A DNA stretch of 64,000 nt from NCBI GenBank assembly GCA_016934055.1, contig JAFGTR010000056.1:21085-85084 (forward strand), read 5' to 3'. The notes under the pieces are model-generated. The model had not been told where the DNA came from. It ran no database searches and saw only the letters and a list, made by a program, of their open reading frames with translations. The DNA is from Bacteroidales bacterium. Its GTDB lineage: Bacteria > Bacteroidota > Bacteroidia > Bacteroidales > UBA10428. A program made the position numbers and the translations under genes. Shown here piece by piece: positions 42,970 through 52,467 of the stretch (its first letter is position 1; every line of letters begins with the position of its first letter).

Positions 42970-44772
42970 TTAAACCTTGCTCGCCTGCTTTCTTTTATTC
43001 TCATCCAGCAGAATTTTCCGTAAACGGAGGCTTGAAGGGGTTACCTCCACATATTCATCTTCCTGGATGTATTCCAAAGCTTCTTCAAGACTGAAACGTA
43101 TCGGGGGCGCCAGCCTGACCTTCTCATCCGAACCCGATGCCCTCATATTGGTGAGTTTTTTTGACCTGGTAACATTCAGCACGAGGTCGCCCGGCCTTGT
43201 GTTTTCACCGACAACTTGTCCGGCATATACTTCCTCCTGGGGATCAACAAAAAATATACCCCTGTCTTTGAGTTTATCCAGTGCGTAAGCAAATACAGTC
43301 CCGGTTTCCATGGCAATCAGTGATCCGTTGGTCCGTTTTTCAATCTCTCCTTTCAGTGGCTCGAAACTTTTAAAACGGTGCGATATTACCGCTTCTCCTG
43401 CCGTGGCTGTAAGAAGATTTGTCCGTAAGCCTATGATACCGCGTGATGGTATGTCAAATTCCAGGTGGATACGGTCTCCCCTTCGCTCCATCACATGCAT
43501 TTGTCCCCGCCGGGCCGATATCATCTCAATGGCTTTGCCTGAATACTCTTCCGGAAGGTCGACATAGAGAATTTCAACCGGTTCACAGGGTTCACCGCCA
43601 ATTGACTTGATGATGACATGGGGCTGACCTACCTGCAATTCATATCCTTCACGGCGTATGGTCTCGATAAGAATGGAAAGATGCAGCACACCCCTTCCGT
43701 ATACGATAAAGGAATCAGCAGAATCAGCCGGCAATGCACGTAAAGCAAGGTTTTTTTCCAGCTCCCTGTCAAGTCTTTCTTTCAGATGCCTTGAGGTTAC
43801 ATACTTTCCCTCTTTGCCATAGAACGGAGAATTATTGATGGTAAACAGCATGCTCATGGTAGGCTCGTCAACCGTAATGGTGTCAAGTGACTCAGGATTC
43901 TCCGGATCCGCAATGGTATCGCCGATGTTGAAATCTTCAATGCCGACCAGGGCACAGATATCACCGCACATGACCTTGTCAACATTTTTACGTGTTAATC
44001 CTTCGTAAACCGATAATTCTTTGATGCGGGTTCTTGTTATACTGCCGTCTGTTTTCACTAGCGAAACCGGCATGTTGGCGAGCAGCTGACCTCTGGTTAA
44101 ACGTCCGATGGCGACCCTCCCCACATAACTCGAGTAGTCGAGATTGGAAATCAGCATTTGCGGAGTACCTTTTAAAAGCTTTGGAGCTGGTATATGGTGA
44201 ATGATAGCATCCAGCAATGGGGTTATGTCCGATGTCTGCCTGTGGTGATCGGGAGACATCCATCCTTGTTTCCCCGATCCGTAAAGAGTAGGGAAATCAA
44301 GCTGATATTCGCTGGCATTGAGATTGAACATCAGGTCGAAAACCTGTTCATGTACTTCTTCGGGCCGGCAATTGGGCTTGTCGACCTTGTTGATCACCAC
44401 GATGGGCTTTAATCCCATTCGCAACGCTTTTTCCAGCACAAAACGGGTCTGCGGCATCGTGCCTTCAAATGCATCGACGAGCAGCAATGCCCCGTCGGCC
44501 ATATTCAGCACACGTTCCACCTCACCGCCGAAATCGGCATGCCCTGGCGTATCGATTATGTTTATTTTGACGTTTTTATATGTGACGGATACATTCTTGG
44601 CCAGGATGGTGATACCCCTTTCCCGCTCCAGTTCATTGCTGTCCATGATCAACTCGCCCGGCCGCTCATGATCCTTGAATAACTTTGTCTGAAATAATAT
44701 TTTGTCAACCAGCGTCGTCTTCCCGTGATCCACATTGGCGATGATCGCCACATTCCGTATTTCCTGCATCAA
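42970..44772 (-). CDS. typA: Translational GTPase TypA/BipA
   Basis: 600 aa, normal length. G domain: [14 protein letters not shown] (P-loop), [11 protein letters not shown] (switch I), [15 protein letters not shown] (G3), and VINKVDKP (G4). Then domain II, domain III, domain V and the BipA-specific C-terminal domain ([18 protein letters not shown]). It acts in late steps of 50S subunit assembly and under cold or stress conditions. Single gene, with a 349-bp repeat-containing gap upstream. Confidence 0.97.
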   Translation of the reverse strand: MMQEIRNVAIIANVDHGKTTLVDKILFQTKLFKDHERPGELIMDSNELERERGITILAKNVSVTYKNVKINIIDTPGHADFGGEVERVLNMADGALLLVDAFEGTMPQTRFVLEKALRMGLKPIVVINKVDKPNCRPEEVHEQVFDLMFNLNASEYQLDFPTLYGSGKQGWMSPDHHRQTSDITPLLDAIIHHIPAPKLLKGTPQMLISNLDYSSYVGRVAIGRLTRGQLLANMPVSLVKTDGSITRTRIKELSVYEGLTRKNVDKVMCGDICALVGIEDFNIGDTIADPENPESLDTITVDEPTMSMLFTINNSPFYGKEGKYVTSRHLKERLDRELEKNLALRALPADSADSFIVYGRGVLHLSILIETIRREGYELQVGQPHVIIKSIGGEPCEPVEILYVDLPEEYSGKAIEMISARRGQMHVMERRGDRIHLEFDIPSRGIIGLRTNLLTATAGEAVISHRFKSFEPLKGEIEKRTNGSLIAMETGTVFAYALDKLKDRGIFFVDPQEEVYAGQVVGENTRPGDLVLNVTRSKKLTNMRASGSDEKVRLAPPIRFSLEEALEYIQEDEYVEVTPSSLRLRKILLDENKRKQASKV

Positions 44773-45121
44773 ATTTTAAATTGGGGGGCAAAGATAGGGA
44801 AAAAGAAAATATGTTTGATAGTTTGATAGTTTAATAGTTGATAGTCTGAAAGCCTGCCGGCATCGCTTTAAATCGTTTGCCAAAGGCTTGCCGAAGGCGA
44901 AGAATACGGCCGTTATCACAAAGCAAGGCCTCCAGACAGGTTTGAAGGACTAAAGAAAGATAGTATTAAAACAGGGAATTCTCCTCCCGGGAGGAGTAGG
45001 GGTGGTTTAAATAAAATTTATCAATTTATACGTTAACAGATATACAAATTTCCTGTGAACTTTGAACTGTGAACAGTATTATTGTGGACTGCTGACTGCC
45101 GACCGGGGACTGTTGATACTA
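44773..45121. repeat. Intergenic repeats between typA and asnA
   Basis: No gene. The palindrome CTCCTCCCGGGAGGAG (44981-44996) followed by TAGGGGTGG is a member of the same dispersed group as 28514-29. Left of it are AGTTTGATAGTTTAATAGTT words (44817-44850), and to its right are GAACTTTGAACTGTGAACAG words (45055-45075). The typA promoter should be at about 44773-44810. Confidence 0.55.
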
Positions 45122-46162
45122 TCACAACAGAAAAATATTATGCTTTTTGCATTGCTCAATAGTTGCTTTTGGCCATATACAGGCCTGTACTTCTCCAATA
45201 TGCGCTTTTTGAAGGAAAAACATGCAAATCCTTGACTGACCGATGCCTCCTCCTATTGACAGGGGCAGTTCACCATTGATCAAACGCTTGTGGAAAAGAA
45301 GCGATTTTCTTTCAGTGGTACCGGTAATCTCAAGCTGTTCCAACAATGAGTCCTTGTCAACACGAATACCCATAGATGAAACCTCAAAAGCACATTCAAG
45401 TATAGGATTCCATAAGATAATATCACCGTTCAGGCCTTTGTGCCCTTTTTCAGTGATTGTGATCCAGTCATCATAGTCAGGAGCTCTTCCGTCATGTGGT
45501 TTTCCATCTGCAAGCTCACTACCGATGCCAATCACAAAGATGGCTCCATACTTTCTGACAGCTACGGTTTCACGTTCCCGCGGATCCAGATCGGGGTATT
45601 GTTGCTGAAGGTCTTCTGAATGGATAAAAGTAATATCATGCGGTAACACGGGTTTTAGGACACCATAATTCTCATTTACAGTGTATTCAGTACGTTTAAG
45701 CACTTCATAAATCTTTCTGACGATGTACTTCAGAAAATCAAGGTTCCTTTCCTTGCGGCTCATAGCTCTTTCCCAGTCCCATTGGTCAACATATAATGAA
45801 TGCATGTTGTCCAGCTCTTCGTCAGGTCTGATGGCATTCATATCAGTATAGATCCCATATCCCTTCAGAATATTATAATCGGCAAGAGCAATGCGTTTCC
45901 ATTTAGCCAGTGAGTTGACTACTTCGGCAATCACATTGTCCATATCTTTAATCGGAAAAGATACTTTGTTTTCTGTACCGTTGAGATCATCATTGATACC
46001 GGTTCCCTTTACCACTATAAGCGGAGCAGTTACCCTCCTCAGGTTCAACTCGGCTGAAAGTTGCTGCTGAAAAGTATCTTTTACCAGTTTAATGGCTTTT
46101 TCGGTTTGGTTAAGGTCAAGATGACTTTTGTATTTCTTCGGCAGAATCAATGGCTTGCTCAT
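45122..46162 (-). CDS. asnA: Aspartate-ammonia ligase
   Basis: 346 aa, the class-II-synthetase-like AsnA that makes asparagine from aspartate, ammonia and ATP. Typical segments are present: KGTGINDDLNGTENKVSFPI, DMNAIRPDEELDNMHSLYVDQWDWE, ELADGKPHDGRAPDYDDW, and the C-terminal GGGIGQSRICMFFLQKAHIGEVQ. Full length. Ammonia dependence fits the nearby amtB-glnK genes, though they are not in one operon. Confidence 0.97.
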   Translation of the reverse strand: MSKPLILPKKYKSHLDLNQTEKAIKLVKDTFQQQLSAELNLRRVTAPLIVVKGTGINDDLNGTENKVSFPIKDMDNVIAEVVNSLAKWKRIALADYNILKGYGIYTDMNAIRPDEELDNMHSLYVDQWDWERAMSRKERNLDFLKYIVRKIYEVLKRTEYTVNENYGVLKPVLPHDITFIHSEDLQQQYPDLDPRERETVAVRKYGAIFVIGIGSELADGKPHDGRAPDYDDWITITEKGHKGLNGDIILWNPILECAFEVSSMGIRVDKDSLLEQLEITGTTERKSLLFHKRLINGELPLSIGGGIGQSRICMFFLQKAHIGEVQACIWPKATIEQCKKHNIFLL

Positions 46163-46216
46163 AGTCCAGTTTTTTAACCGACATCAAAAGTATAAATATT
46201 AGCCTTAATTGCAAAA

Positions 46217-46966
46217 CTATTCCACTTGTGAAAATAGCCGTTGCCTGACGGCTTCATACATAATGATGGATGCTGCTACACTGACATTTAGTGAATTGAC
46301 AGCACCATACAGTGGAATTTTTACATGGATATCCGATAGTTTTAACAGTGTTTTTTCTATCCCTGTATCTTCTGCTCCCATAATGACTGCACTTGGCCTG
46401 GTAAAATCTGCACTGTATAAATACTTGCCGGCTTTTTCCGTGGCTGAAACTATCTGCAGGCCGCTTTCTTTTAAAAAAATTATGGTTTTTGACAGGTTAT
46501 CAGTGCGGCACACCGGCAGTGAATGCAATGCTCCTGAAGAGGTTTTTACAGCATCAGCATTAATACGTGCAGATTCCCCCGCTGGTATCACAAGCGCATG
46601 AATGCCAGCCCCTTCAGCTGTTCGGGCTATTGCCCCCATGTTTCGCACATCGGTGATACGGTCGAGGATCATGATTAATGGCAACTTGCCGGCTTCAAAC
46701 AAACCCGGTATTATTTTTTCAATATCGTTATACTCAATTTCAGCAACCAAAGCCAGAATTCCCTGATGATTTTTCCTGCACATTCGGTTTATTTTTTCAA
46801 CCGGGACGAACTGAAACGGAATCCGTTTTTCCCGCATTTCGTTGATAAGTCCCGGAATAAATTCATTTCTGAGCCCTTTTTTCAGGAACACTTTTTCCAG
46901 CTCTTTGCCCGATCGCAAAGCCTCCATAACAGGATGAAACCCGAAAATAGTTGTTGTTGATTTCAA
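46217..46966 (-). CDS. rlmB: 23S rRNA 2'-O-ribose methyltransferase, TrmH/RlmB family
   Basis: 249 aa, a SPOUT-class enzyme. An N-terminal substrate-binding domain (FGFHPVMEALRSGKELEKVFLKKG, about 1-80) is followed by the knotted SpoU domain with motif 1 ILDRITDVRNMGAIARTAEG, motif 2 VIMGAEDTGIEK, and motif 3 KIPLYGAVNSLNVSVAASII. By similarity it methylates G2251 of 23S rRNA using SAM. Which TrmH-family target it has is inferred from the RlmB-like N-terminal domain. It lies 12 bp downstream of the GWxTD gene. Confidence 0.93.
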   Translation of the reverse strand: MKSTTTIFGFHPVMEALRSGKELEKVFLKKGLRNEFIPGLINEMREKRIPFQFVPVEKINRMCRKNHQGILALVAEIEYNDIEKIIPGLFEAGKLPLIMILDRITDVRNMGAIARTAEGAGIHALVIPAGESARINADAVKTSSGALHSLPVCRTDNLSKTIIFLKESGLQIVSATEKAGKYLYSADFTRPSAVIMGAEDTGIEKTLLKLSDIHVKIPLYGAVNSLNVSVAASIIMYEAVRQRLFSQVE

Positions 46967-46978
46967 TGGTGTTGATGT

Positions 46979-48262
46979 TTATTCAAGCATAAAAACAGAT
47001 CCGTTTCGCCATGTGTCTACAGCTTGCCGCCAGTATCCGTCGTAACCTTCTGAACGCAGCAAAATGTAATTGTTCAGTGTATACGGTGAGGATTTATACT
47101 CAAAAGTAAATGTAAGAGTTGTGGCAAAATTGTTTTTATAATATATCCATTTTTCAGAGCCGTGTGTACGGGCTACTGCTTCCGGAGGGCCGTAAATGAT
47201 ATAGATCATGCCCCGGTCGGTTTTCCATCCGGGTTTGAAGGTTGTAAAATAATAGTTGGCAAAATAAACCCTGTTATAATAAACACGGATTAGTTCACGT
47301 GCCCGATCCATATTGTTGTCTGTGAGCCCAAGCCAGAAATTATCAACAGCCAGTTTTGGATTGCCGGCCTTTTTTATCTTTTCATATTCACCTGATGATG
47401 TCAGATAAGCAAGGGGTTCTATCATCTGCTCTGGTTGTTTGATACGCGGATAATCCGGGCCGAAATTTAAAACAGTTAACCCTTCGCGCACTGTGGTGTC
47501 AAACTGAAAATGAAAAACACCTTCATAACCAAGCTGAAATGGCGTGCTTTTTTGATACTTCAGAATCCACATGCTGTCAGGTTTTTCCATGAACTCTAAC
47601 TCCCTGGCCAGTGAGAATGAAGGCCTGGGTAAAGGGCTTTCCTGTCCGTAGTATGATATAAATATACGGCTGAAAGTATCTGTGCGGTATTCGATTCTGA
47701 AAGGGGCATCTCCGGTTACACAAGGCTCAAAATAAGGTATGTGCCGGGCAAAATCCTTTACCAGGTAATTCTGTTGTGTAAAAAGCGATGTTTTATCCAC
47801 CATTTTAAAAGTAATATTTTCCTCTTTTCTGATCATATCCACAGCGTTGATCCTGAGTTCATAAACTTTTCCATTAACAGCTTTTAGTGGTATCTGTGTA
47901 ATAAACCTCTTATCGGCATTTTCCTTCAGAAACGAATACTCGTAGGTCCCTGAATCGGCCATAACAACAGAATTTTTGTCAGTTATATCAGTCATCTGAA
48001 AGCTGATCCGCAGCTTTGCCAGCATTTTTCTTTCAGCATTGGCATCACTGAATAAGAGCTCAACAGGAAAAATCTTGGCCATTAGCACCGAAGAGTTGAG
48101 TGAATTATGATATACAGTATAGGCTGGATGCAACCTTGTACTGCCTGGATTATACATACCCGATTTTGTTCCGGTTTGGGGGCGCACAACATTGCGCTGG
48201 GGAGCTGAACATCCCAGCAAGGTCAAAGCCGTCATCAGTGAAAATATATAATACCGGACCAT
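46979..48262 (-). CDS. GWxTD-domain lipoprotein
   Basis: About 427 aa from the ATG at 48262. The 9 codons upstream are polar and not part of a signal. The lipobox is ALTLLG|C. The C-terminal GWxTD domain is present with PGWKTDRGMIYIIYGPPEAV, preceded by FWLGLTDNNMDRARELIRVYYNRVYFANYYF. The N-terminal half is beta-rich (YEYSFLKENADKRFITQIPL). This family is found mainly in Bacteroidota and related phyla and has no established function. An envelope location is certain from the lipobox. It is adjacent to and codirectional with rlmB. Confidence 0.9.
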   Translation of the reverse strand: MVRYYIFSLMTALTLLGCSAPQRNVVRPQTGTKSGMYNPGSTRLHPAYTVYHNSLNSSVLMAKIFPVELLFSDANAERKMLAKLRISFQMTDITDKNSVVMADSGTYEYSFLKENADKRFITQIPLKAVNGKVYELRINAVDMIRKEENITFKMVDKTSLFTQQNYLVKDFARHIPYFEPCVTGDAPFRIEYRTDTFSRIFISYYGQESPLPRPSFSLARELEFMEKPDSMWILKYQKSTPFQLGYEGVFHFQFDTTVREGLTVLNFGPDYPRIKQPEQMIEPLAYLTSSGEYEKIKKAGNPKLAVDNFWLGLTDNNMDRARELIRVYYNRVYFANYYFTTFKPGWKTDRGMIYIIYGPPEAVARTHGSEKWIYYKNNFATTLTFTFEYKSSPYTLNNYILLRSEGYDGYWRQAVDTWRNGSVFMLE

Positions 48263-48493
48263 GATGTGAGATTTCCTGTCTTTTTTCAAATTACCAGCTA
48301 AAATATTTATAATACGATTTAAGAATTAAGAATGACGATTTTAGATTTAAGAAGGGGAAGTCTAAGTATGTAAAGTATAGATTTCATTGTTTTTGACTTC
48401 ATAAATCTTAATTCGTAAATCTTTAATCTTAAATCTTTTTTAATAATAATTTTTATAAATAATAACACAGGTTAATTATAACGCTAAAGTTAT

Positions 48494-50443
48494 TTAATTT
48501 CTTTTATTTTTAAGAGACTCCAGTTCATTGTGCAATTTTTCCCAAATGGAAAACATATCCCCCAGTTCCTGCTGCAGTCGCTGGTATTGTTTGTAGAAAT
48601 CAGGATCATGAAGCTGTTCATCTGAATCCAATGGATTGGCAATAGCTTTTTCAAAACTGGCAATTTGTTTTTCAGTCTCGCTGATGCGTAATTCAGTTTT
48701 TTCAATTTTGTTGGTGAGTTTCCGTATTTCTTTTTCATGTTCCTTCTTTTCGAGGAATGCTGTTTTATTGGATGACTCTTCCTTTAACGGATCAACAGAC
48801 TTTCTCTGGCTTTTTCTTTCCAAATCCTTCAGTGAGGCGATTTTTTTTCTTTGCAAAAAATCGTAAATGCCTCCCATATGTTCTTTTATTTGACGATGGC
48901 TGAATTCGTAAACTTTGTTCACAAGACCATCAAGGAATTCACGGTCATGTGATACAACCACAAGGGTTCCGTCATATTTCAGCAAAGCCTGTTTAAGGAT
49001 ATCTTTCGATCGCATGTCAAGGTGATTTGTGGGTTCATCAAGGATAAGAAAATTGCGGGTTTCCAGCAAGAGGCGGGCCAGGGCCAGCCTTGAACGTTCA
49101 CCACCGGATAATACCTTTACTTTTTTTTCGGCATCTTCTCCGCTGAAAAGAAACGAACCGAGAATGTCGCGTAATTTTGTGCGTACATCGCCTGTTGCCA
49201 CCTCATCAAGGGTTTCCAGCACTGTCTTGTTGCCGTCCAGCAATTCATCCTGGTTTTGTGCAAAATAACCTGTGAGTACCTTATATCCGGTTTTTAATTC
49301 GCCTTCATAATCAAGTTCACCGGCGATGATCTTTGATAATGTGGTTTTTCCTTCTCCGTTGCGACCTACGAAAGCTATCCTGTCACCACGGTTTATTCTG
49401 ATATCAATATTGTTAAAAACTGTGTGCTGTCCATAGCGCTTCGACAACTGCGACGCTTCAAAAACAATGGTGCCAGACCGCGGAGCCGGAGGAAATTTTA
49501 AACGCATGGCTGAAGTATCTTCTTCATCAACTTCAATGATGTCCATCTTGTCAAGCATTTTGATACGCGACTGAACCTGGACAGCTTTTGTGTTTTTGTA
49601 ACGAAATCTTTCGATGAATGCACGGGTATCATCAATCAGCTTCTGCTGATTTCTGTAAGCTGCAATTTGTTGTTCCCTTCTTTCCTTTCGCAGTAATAAA
49701 TATTGTGAATAGGGTACACGGTAATCATACAAACGCCCGAGTGATATTTCAACTGTGCGCGTGGTGACTGTATCCAGCAATGCACGGTCATGCGATATCA
49801 GCACAACAGCACCGTGATAATTTTTTAAATACTCTTCAAGCCATTGAATGGAATCAATGTCCAGATGATTTGTAGGTTCGTCAAGTAAAATAACATCCGG
49901 GGATCTGAGTAAAATCTTTGCCAGCTCTATCCGCATACGCCATCCGCCGCTGAACTCCCTGGTAGGCCTTGAAAAATCAATGCGGCTGAATCCCAGTCCA
50001 GATAATACGAGTTCAATTTTCTGGTCACGGTTACCATCATCAAGCATATGGAAACGTTCGTTTTTTTCTGCCAGCTGGTCAATGGTATCCAAATATGCCT
50101 CAGAAGAAGTATCACTTGAGGTTTCAATGATACGGGTCAGCTTCTCGATTTCTTTTTCAAGGTTTCTGATTTCATCAAAAGCGCCGGAAGCTTCATCGGC
50201 AAGCGTTTTCCGATCAGTTACTGTCATCTGTTGGGGCAGGTAGCCGAGCCTGATATCCTGAGGAACAACGATCTGCCCTTCATCAGGAGACTGCTGTCCC
50301 ATAATGATCTTCAGTAAAGTGGTTTTACCGGCACCGTTCCGGCCTACAAGTCCAATCTTATCTTTCGGGTTTACAACGAATGAGATATCACGAAACAGAA
50401 ATTGCCCTCCAAAAATAACACTCAGTCCGCTAAATGAGATCAT
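48494..50443 (-). CDS. ABC-F family ATPase (Uup/YheS-like)
   Basis: About 649 aa from the ATG at 50443 (MISFSGLSVIFGG). Two ABC domains have Walker A (GRNGAGKTTL and GRNGEGKTTL), signatures (FSGGWRMR, LSGGERSR) and Walker B (VILLDEPTNHLD, FLILDEPTNHLD). The linker between them contains the P-site tRNA-interacting helix region (AYRNQQKLIDDTRAFIERFR). A C-terminal coiled coil is rich in Lys/Glu (KEIRKLTNKIEKTELRI). It has no membrane domain and acts on ribosomes. Antibiotic-resistance roles cannot be excluded, but the layout fits housekeeping ABC-F proteins of Bacteroidota. Confidence 0.95.
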   Translation of the reverse strand: MISFSGLSVIFGGQFLFRDISFVVNPKDKIGLVGRNGAGKTTLLKIIMGQQSPDEGQIVVPQDIRLGYLPQQMTVTDRKTLADEASGAFDEIRNLEKEIEKLTRIIETSSDTSSEAYLDTIDQLAEKNERFHMLDDGNRDQKIELVLSGLGFSRIDFSRPTREFSGGWRMRIELAKILLRSPDVILLDEPTNHLDIDSIQWLEEYLKNYHGAVVLISHDRALLDTVTTRTVEISLGRLYDYRVPYSQYLLLRKERREQQIAAYRNQQKLIDDTRAFIERFRYKNTKAVQVQSRIKMLDKMDIIEVDEEDTSAMRLKFPPAPRSGTIVFEASQLSKRYGQHTVFNNIDIRINRGDRIAFVGRNGEGKTTLSKIIAGELDYEGELKTGYKVLTGYFAQNQDELLDGNKTVLETLDEVATGDVRTKLRDILGSFLFSGEDAEKKVKVLSGGERSRLALARLLLETRNFLILDEPTNHLDMRSKDILKQALLKYDGTLVVVSHDREFLDGLVNKVYEFSHRQIKEHMGGIYDFLQRKKIASLKDLERKSQRKSVDPLKEESSNKTAFLEKKEHEKEIRKLTNKIEKTELRISETEKQIASFEKAIANPLDSDEQLHDPDFYKQYQRLQQELGDMFSIWEKLHNELESLKNKRN

Positions 50444-50573
50444 TTGATATTCTGGTATATTTGTCTGCAAAAATAGACGAAAAATCAGAAGCTTAAATTA
50501 TATTTATATTTATCTGGAATGAATATCAGAGAACACATATTCTGAAAGCAATTCATTCTGAACATTATACTGC

Positions 50574-51368
50574 ATGAAGATTAAAAGATTTTTTAAAAGA
50601 AATGCCCATAACCCTGTTTTTAAAATGCTGGCCGGCGCCTGAAGGGCAATGAACCGGCTGTATGAAAACCGGAATCATGATATCCAAAGCAACGGCGAAC
50701 TGACGGTTTTAAAGAAACTGGCCGCTTTTCATCCGCAGGTGATCATCGACGGCGGGGCAAACATAGGGGAATACTCACGCCGGACAGCAGACATACTTAA
50801 AGGAGTACGGATCTATTCCTTCGAGCCGGTGAAAAGCACCTTTGAAATGCTGGTTTCGAACCTGAAGGGCAATCAAAACATAATTCCGGTCAACAAAGGA
50901 CTGTATCATGAAAACTGTGTCAGGAATATCAATTTGTTCCCTTCCCATACGCACTCTTCTCTATATGATATACAGGGCCTGTCATATGATACGGTTCGTA
51001 CTGACGCCATTGAACTGATTGCAGGAGACACTTTTATGGAACAACAGAATATTGCCCATATCGATTTGCTGAAACTTGACCTTGAAGGAGCCGAATACGA
51101 TGCGCTGCTCGGATTTCAGAATGCAATGAAAAACGGGAAAATCAGGATGGTGCAATTTGAATTCGGGTATATAAATATTACCACGAAAAAATTATTGATC
51201 GATTTCTACAAATGGTTTGAATCATACGGCTATACAGTGGGAAAAGTCTTTCCAAAGACCGTTGAATTCAGGAAATATGAGTACAAGTATGAAGATTTCC
51301 TGGGCCCGAATTATGTGGCCGTGAAAAAATCAGATACCCGATTGATCGAAAAACTAAAAAGGAAGTAA
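50574..51368 (+). pseudogene. FkbM-family methyltransferase interrupted by one in-frame TGA near the start
   Basis: The intact part (50649-51368, 239 aa) is an FkbM-type SAM methyltransferase with VIIDGGANIGEYSRR (motif I), YSFEPV, DLLKLDLEGAEYDALLGF, and a C-terminal NYVAVKK. Immediately upstream in the same frame, 22 codons from the ATG at 50574 encode a typical N-terminus (MKIKRFFKRN, then FKMLAGA), followed by TGA at 50640-50642 and then R-A-M. Together they would give a 264-codon gene. Either the true start is ATG 50649 and the upstream part is coincidence, or one base has changed. The basic N-terminal stretch is common in this family in Bacteroidota, which favours interruption. It may act in glycan or surface-polymer modification. 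Confidence 0.75.
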
Positions 51369-51430
51369 ACCACTGTCCCACATGCGCCAGGACGTCGGTT
51401 GGGCAAGAGAGACTACCGGCACCTGACACC

Positions 51431-51480
51431 CCCAACTATCACAACTATCACAACCATCACAACAATTACAACTCCCAACC
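51431..51480. repeat. 9-bp tandem repeat (CAACTATCA variants)
   Basis: Five degenerate copies of CAACTATCA/CAACCATCA/CAACAATTA, related to the array at 34972-35057. It lies between the convergent FkbM and metallopeptidase-like genes, ending one base before the latter's stop. Confidence 0.75.
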
Positions 51481-51481
51481 A

Positions 51482-51970
51482 CTACATCAACTCATGTCTC
51501 TTGTGCCTTAACCTTTCCACAAATTCATACGCTTCTTTTTCCAGCGGCATCCCGGCTCCGTATCCCCTGTTATGGAGAAACTGAACTCCGTATTTACAGG
51601 CAAAGACAGTTTCACCTTGATTCCTGATCTGCCTGACATGGACGATTTCGTGTATGAGAAGCATTAAATTATGATGATATTCCGGTCTATAACGATGGGC
51701 AATATAAATCCTGTTTCGAAAAGTCATGCCTTCAATCGAACGGTTAAAAATGTGGGCAGGCAGCCATGCGTTGGAGATCACGATAACATTATCAAGCGTC
51801 ATTCCGGCAAACAGGGTTTTTAGAAGGGTTGAAGTTTCAGGAGAGATCCTATGCGAGGGCTTTCTGAAATTCACGATCCTGGCAGATGCTTTGCAGGCAT
51901 AATACACAAGAAATCCGGCCACATAGCCCGCGACAAAAATTGCACCGTTATTTAGTTTTTTGATCAGCAT
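51482..51970 (-). CDS. Small membrane-anchored HExxH metallopeptidase-like protein
   Basis: 162 aa. One N-terminal membrane helix (AIFVAGYVAGFLVYYACKA) is followed by a domain with the zinc-binding motif LLIHEIVHVRQ (HEIVH) at about residue 105 and a downstream conserved acidic segment PLEKEAYEFVE, which could supply the third ligand. The layout resembles DUF4157-type peptidase domains, short versions of which occur in many bacteria. No signal cleavage site is obvious, so it is probably an N-terminally anchored protein. The substrate is unknown. Confidence 0.7.
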   Translation of the reverse strand: MLIKKLNNGAIFVAGYVAGFLVYYACKASARIVNFRKPSHRISPETSTLLKTLFAGMTLDNVIVISNAWLPAHIFNRSIEGMTFRNRIYIAHRYRPEYHHNLMLLIHEIVHVRQIRNQGETVFACKYGVQFLHNRGYGAGMPLEKEAYEFVERLRHKRHELM

Positions 51971-52467
51971 ACTATTGTCAATTCATATGGTTATAGCGAT
52001 TGAAAAAGACTTTCGTTTTTGGTTTATTCTATTAACGCGAAGAATCATATTCTATCCCGGTTTGATAGAAAATAACAAACGGTGTCATTGACACACTGGA
52101 ATCGCGGTGTGCATAACCCGGATACACCTCCTTCCCCGGTAACAGGAAAACATAAGGTGTTGCTTTTGCCCAACGGAATACAGTCAAGATAAATCCTATT
52201 AATGAAATATTTACTGAACTTCTTAAGAATGCCATTAAAGCATTATGCCTGCAATGATACAAAAATTCAAAATCAATGAATCATGATCTTTTTCAGATAT
52301 ATATGCTGACAGAACCATTTGTATGAACTTATTTAGTATCATTTTAAATAACGATTAGAAATCGGCTACTGTCTGCTTACTTCTGACTTCTTATAATGAA
52401 CTTCTCCAAAAATTTCCGAATTTTATATCTTTCAACTGATATCATTCAATTCATTCTGTTTAATCGT
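51971..52467. other. Intergenic region upstream of the HExxH gene and the GNAT fusion
   Basis: About 500 bp. A minus-strand open frame of 76 codons (52032-52262) has one hydrophobic stretch and an end (FVIFYQTGIEYDSS) that is not recognisable. I do not treat it as a gene with any confidence, though it could be the remnant of one. The rest is AT-rich and must hold the promoters for both neighbouring genes. The phase of the AT-rich sequence gives no convincing -33/-7 pair by eye. Confidence 0.35.

Noticed and set aside
51399..51584. Open frame encoding a TITTITT repeat
   Set aside because: It is the translation of the 9-bp tandem repeat and then antisense to the HExxH gene, not a real protein.
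52032..52262. A 76-codon minus-strand open frame between the HExxH gene and the GNAT fusion
   Set aside because: Only one weak hydrophobic stretch, no recognisable family, no promoter or ribosome-binding support. It is kept only as a comment in the intergenic entry.
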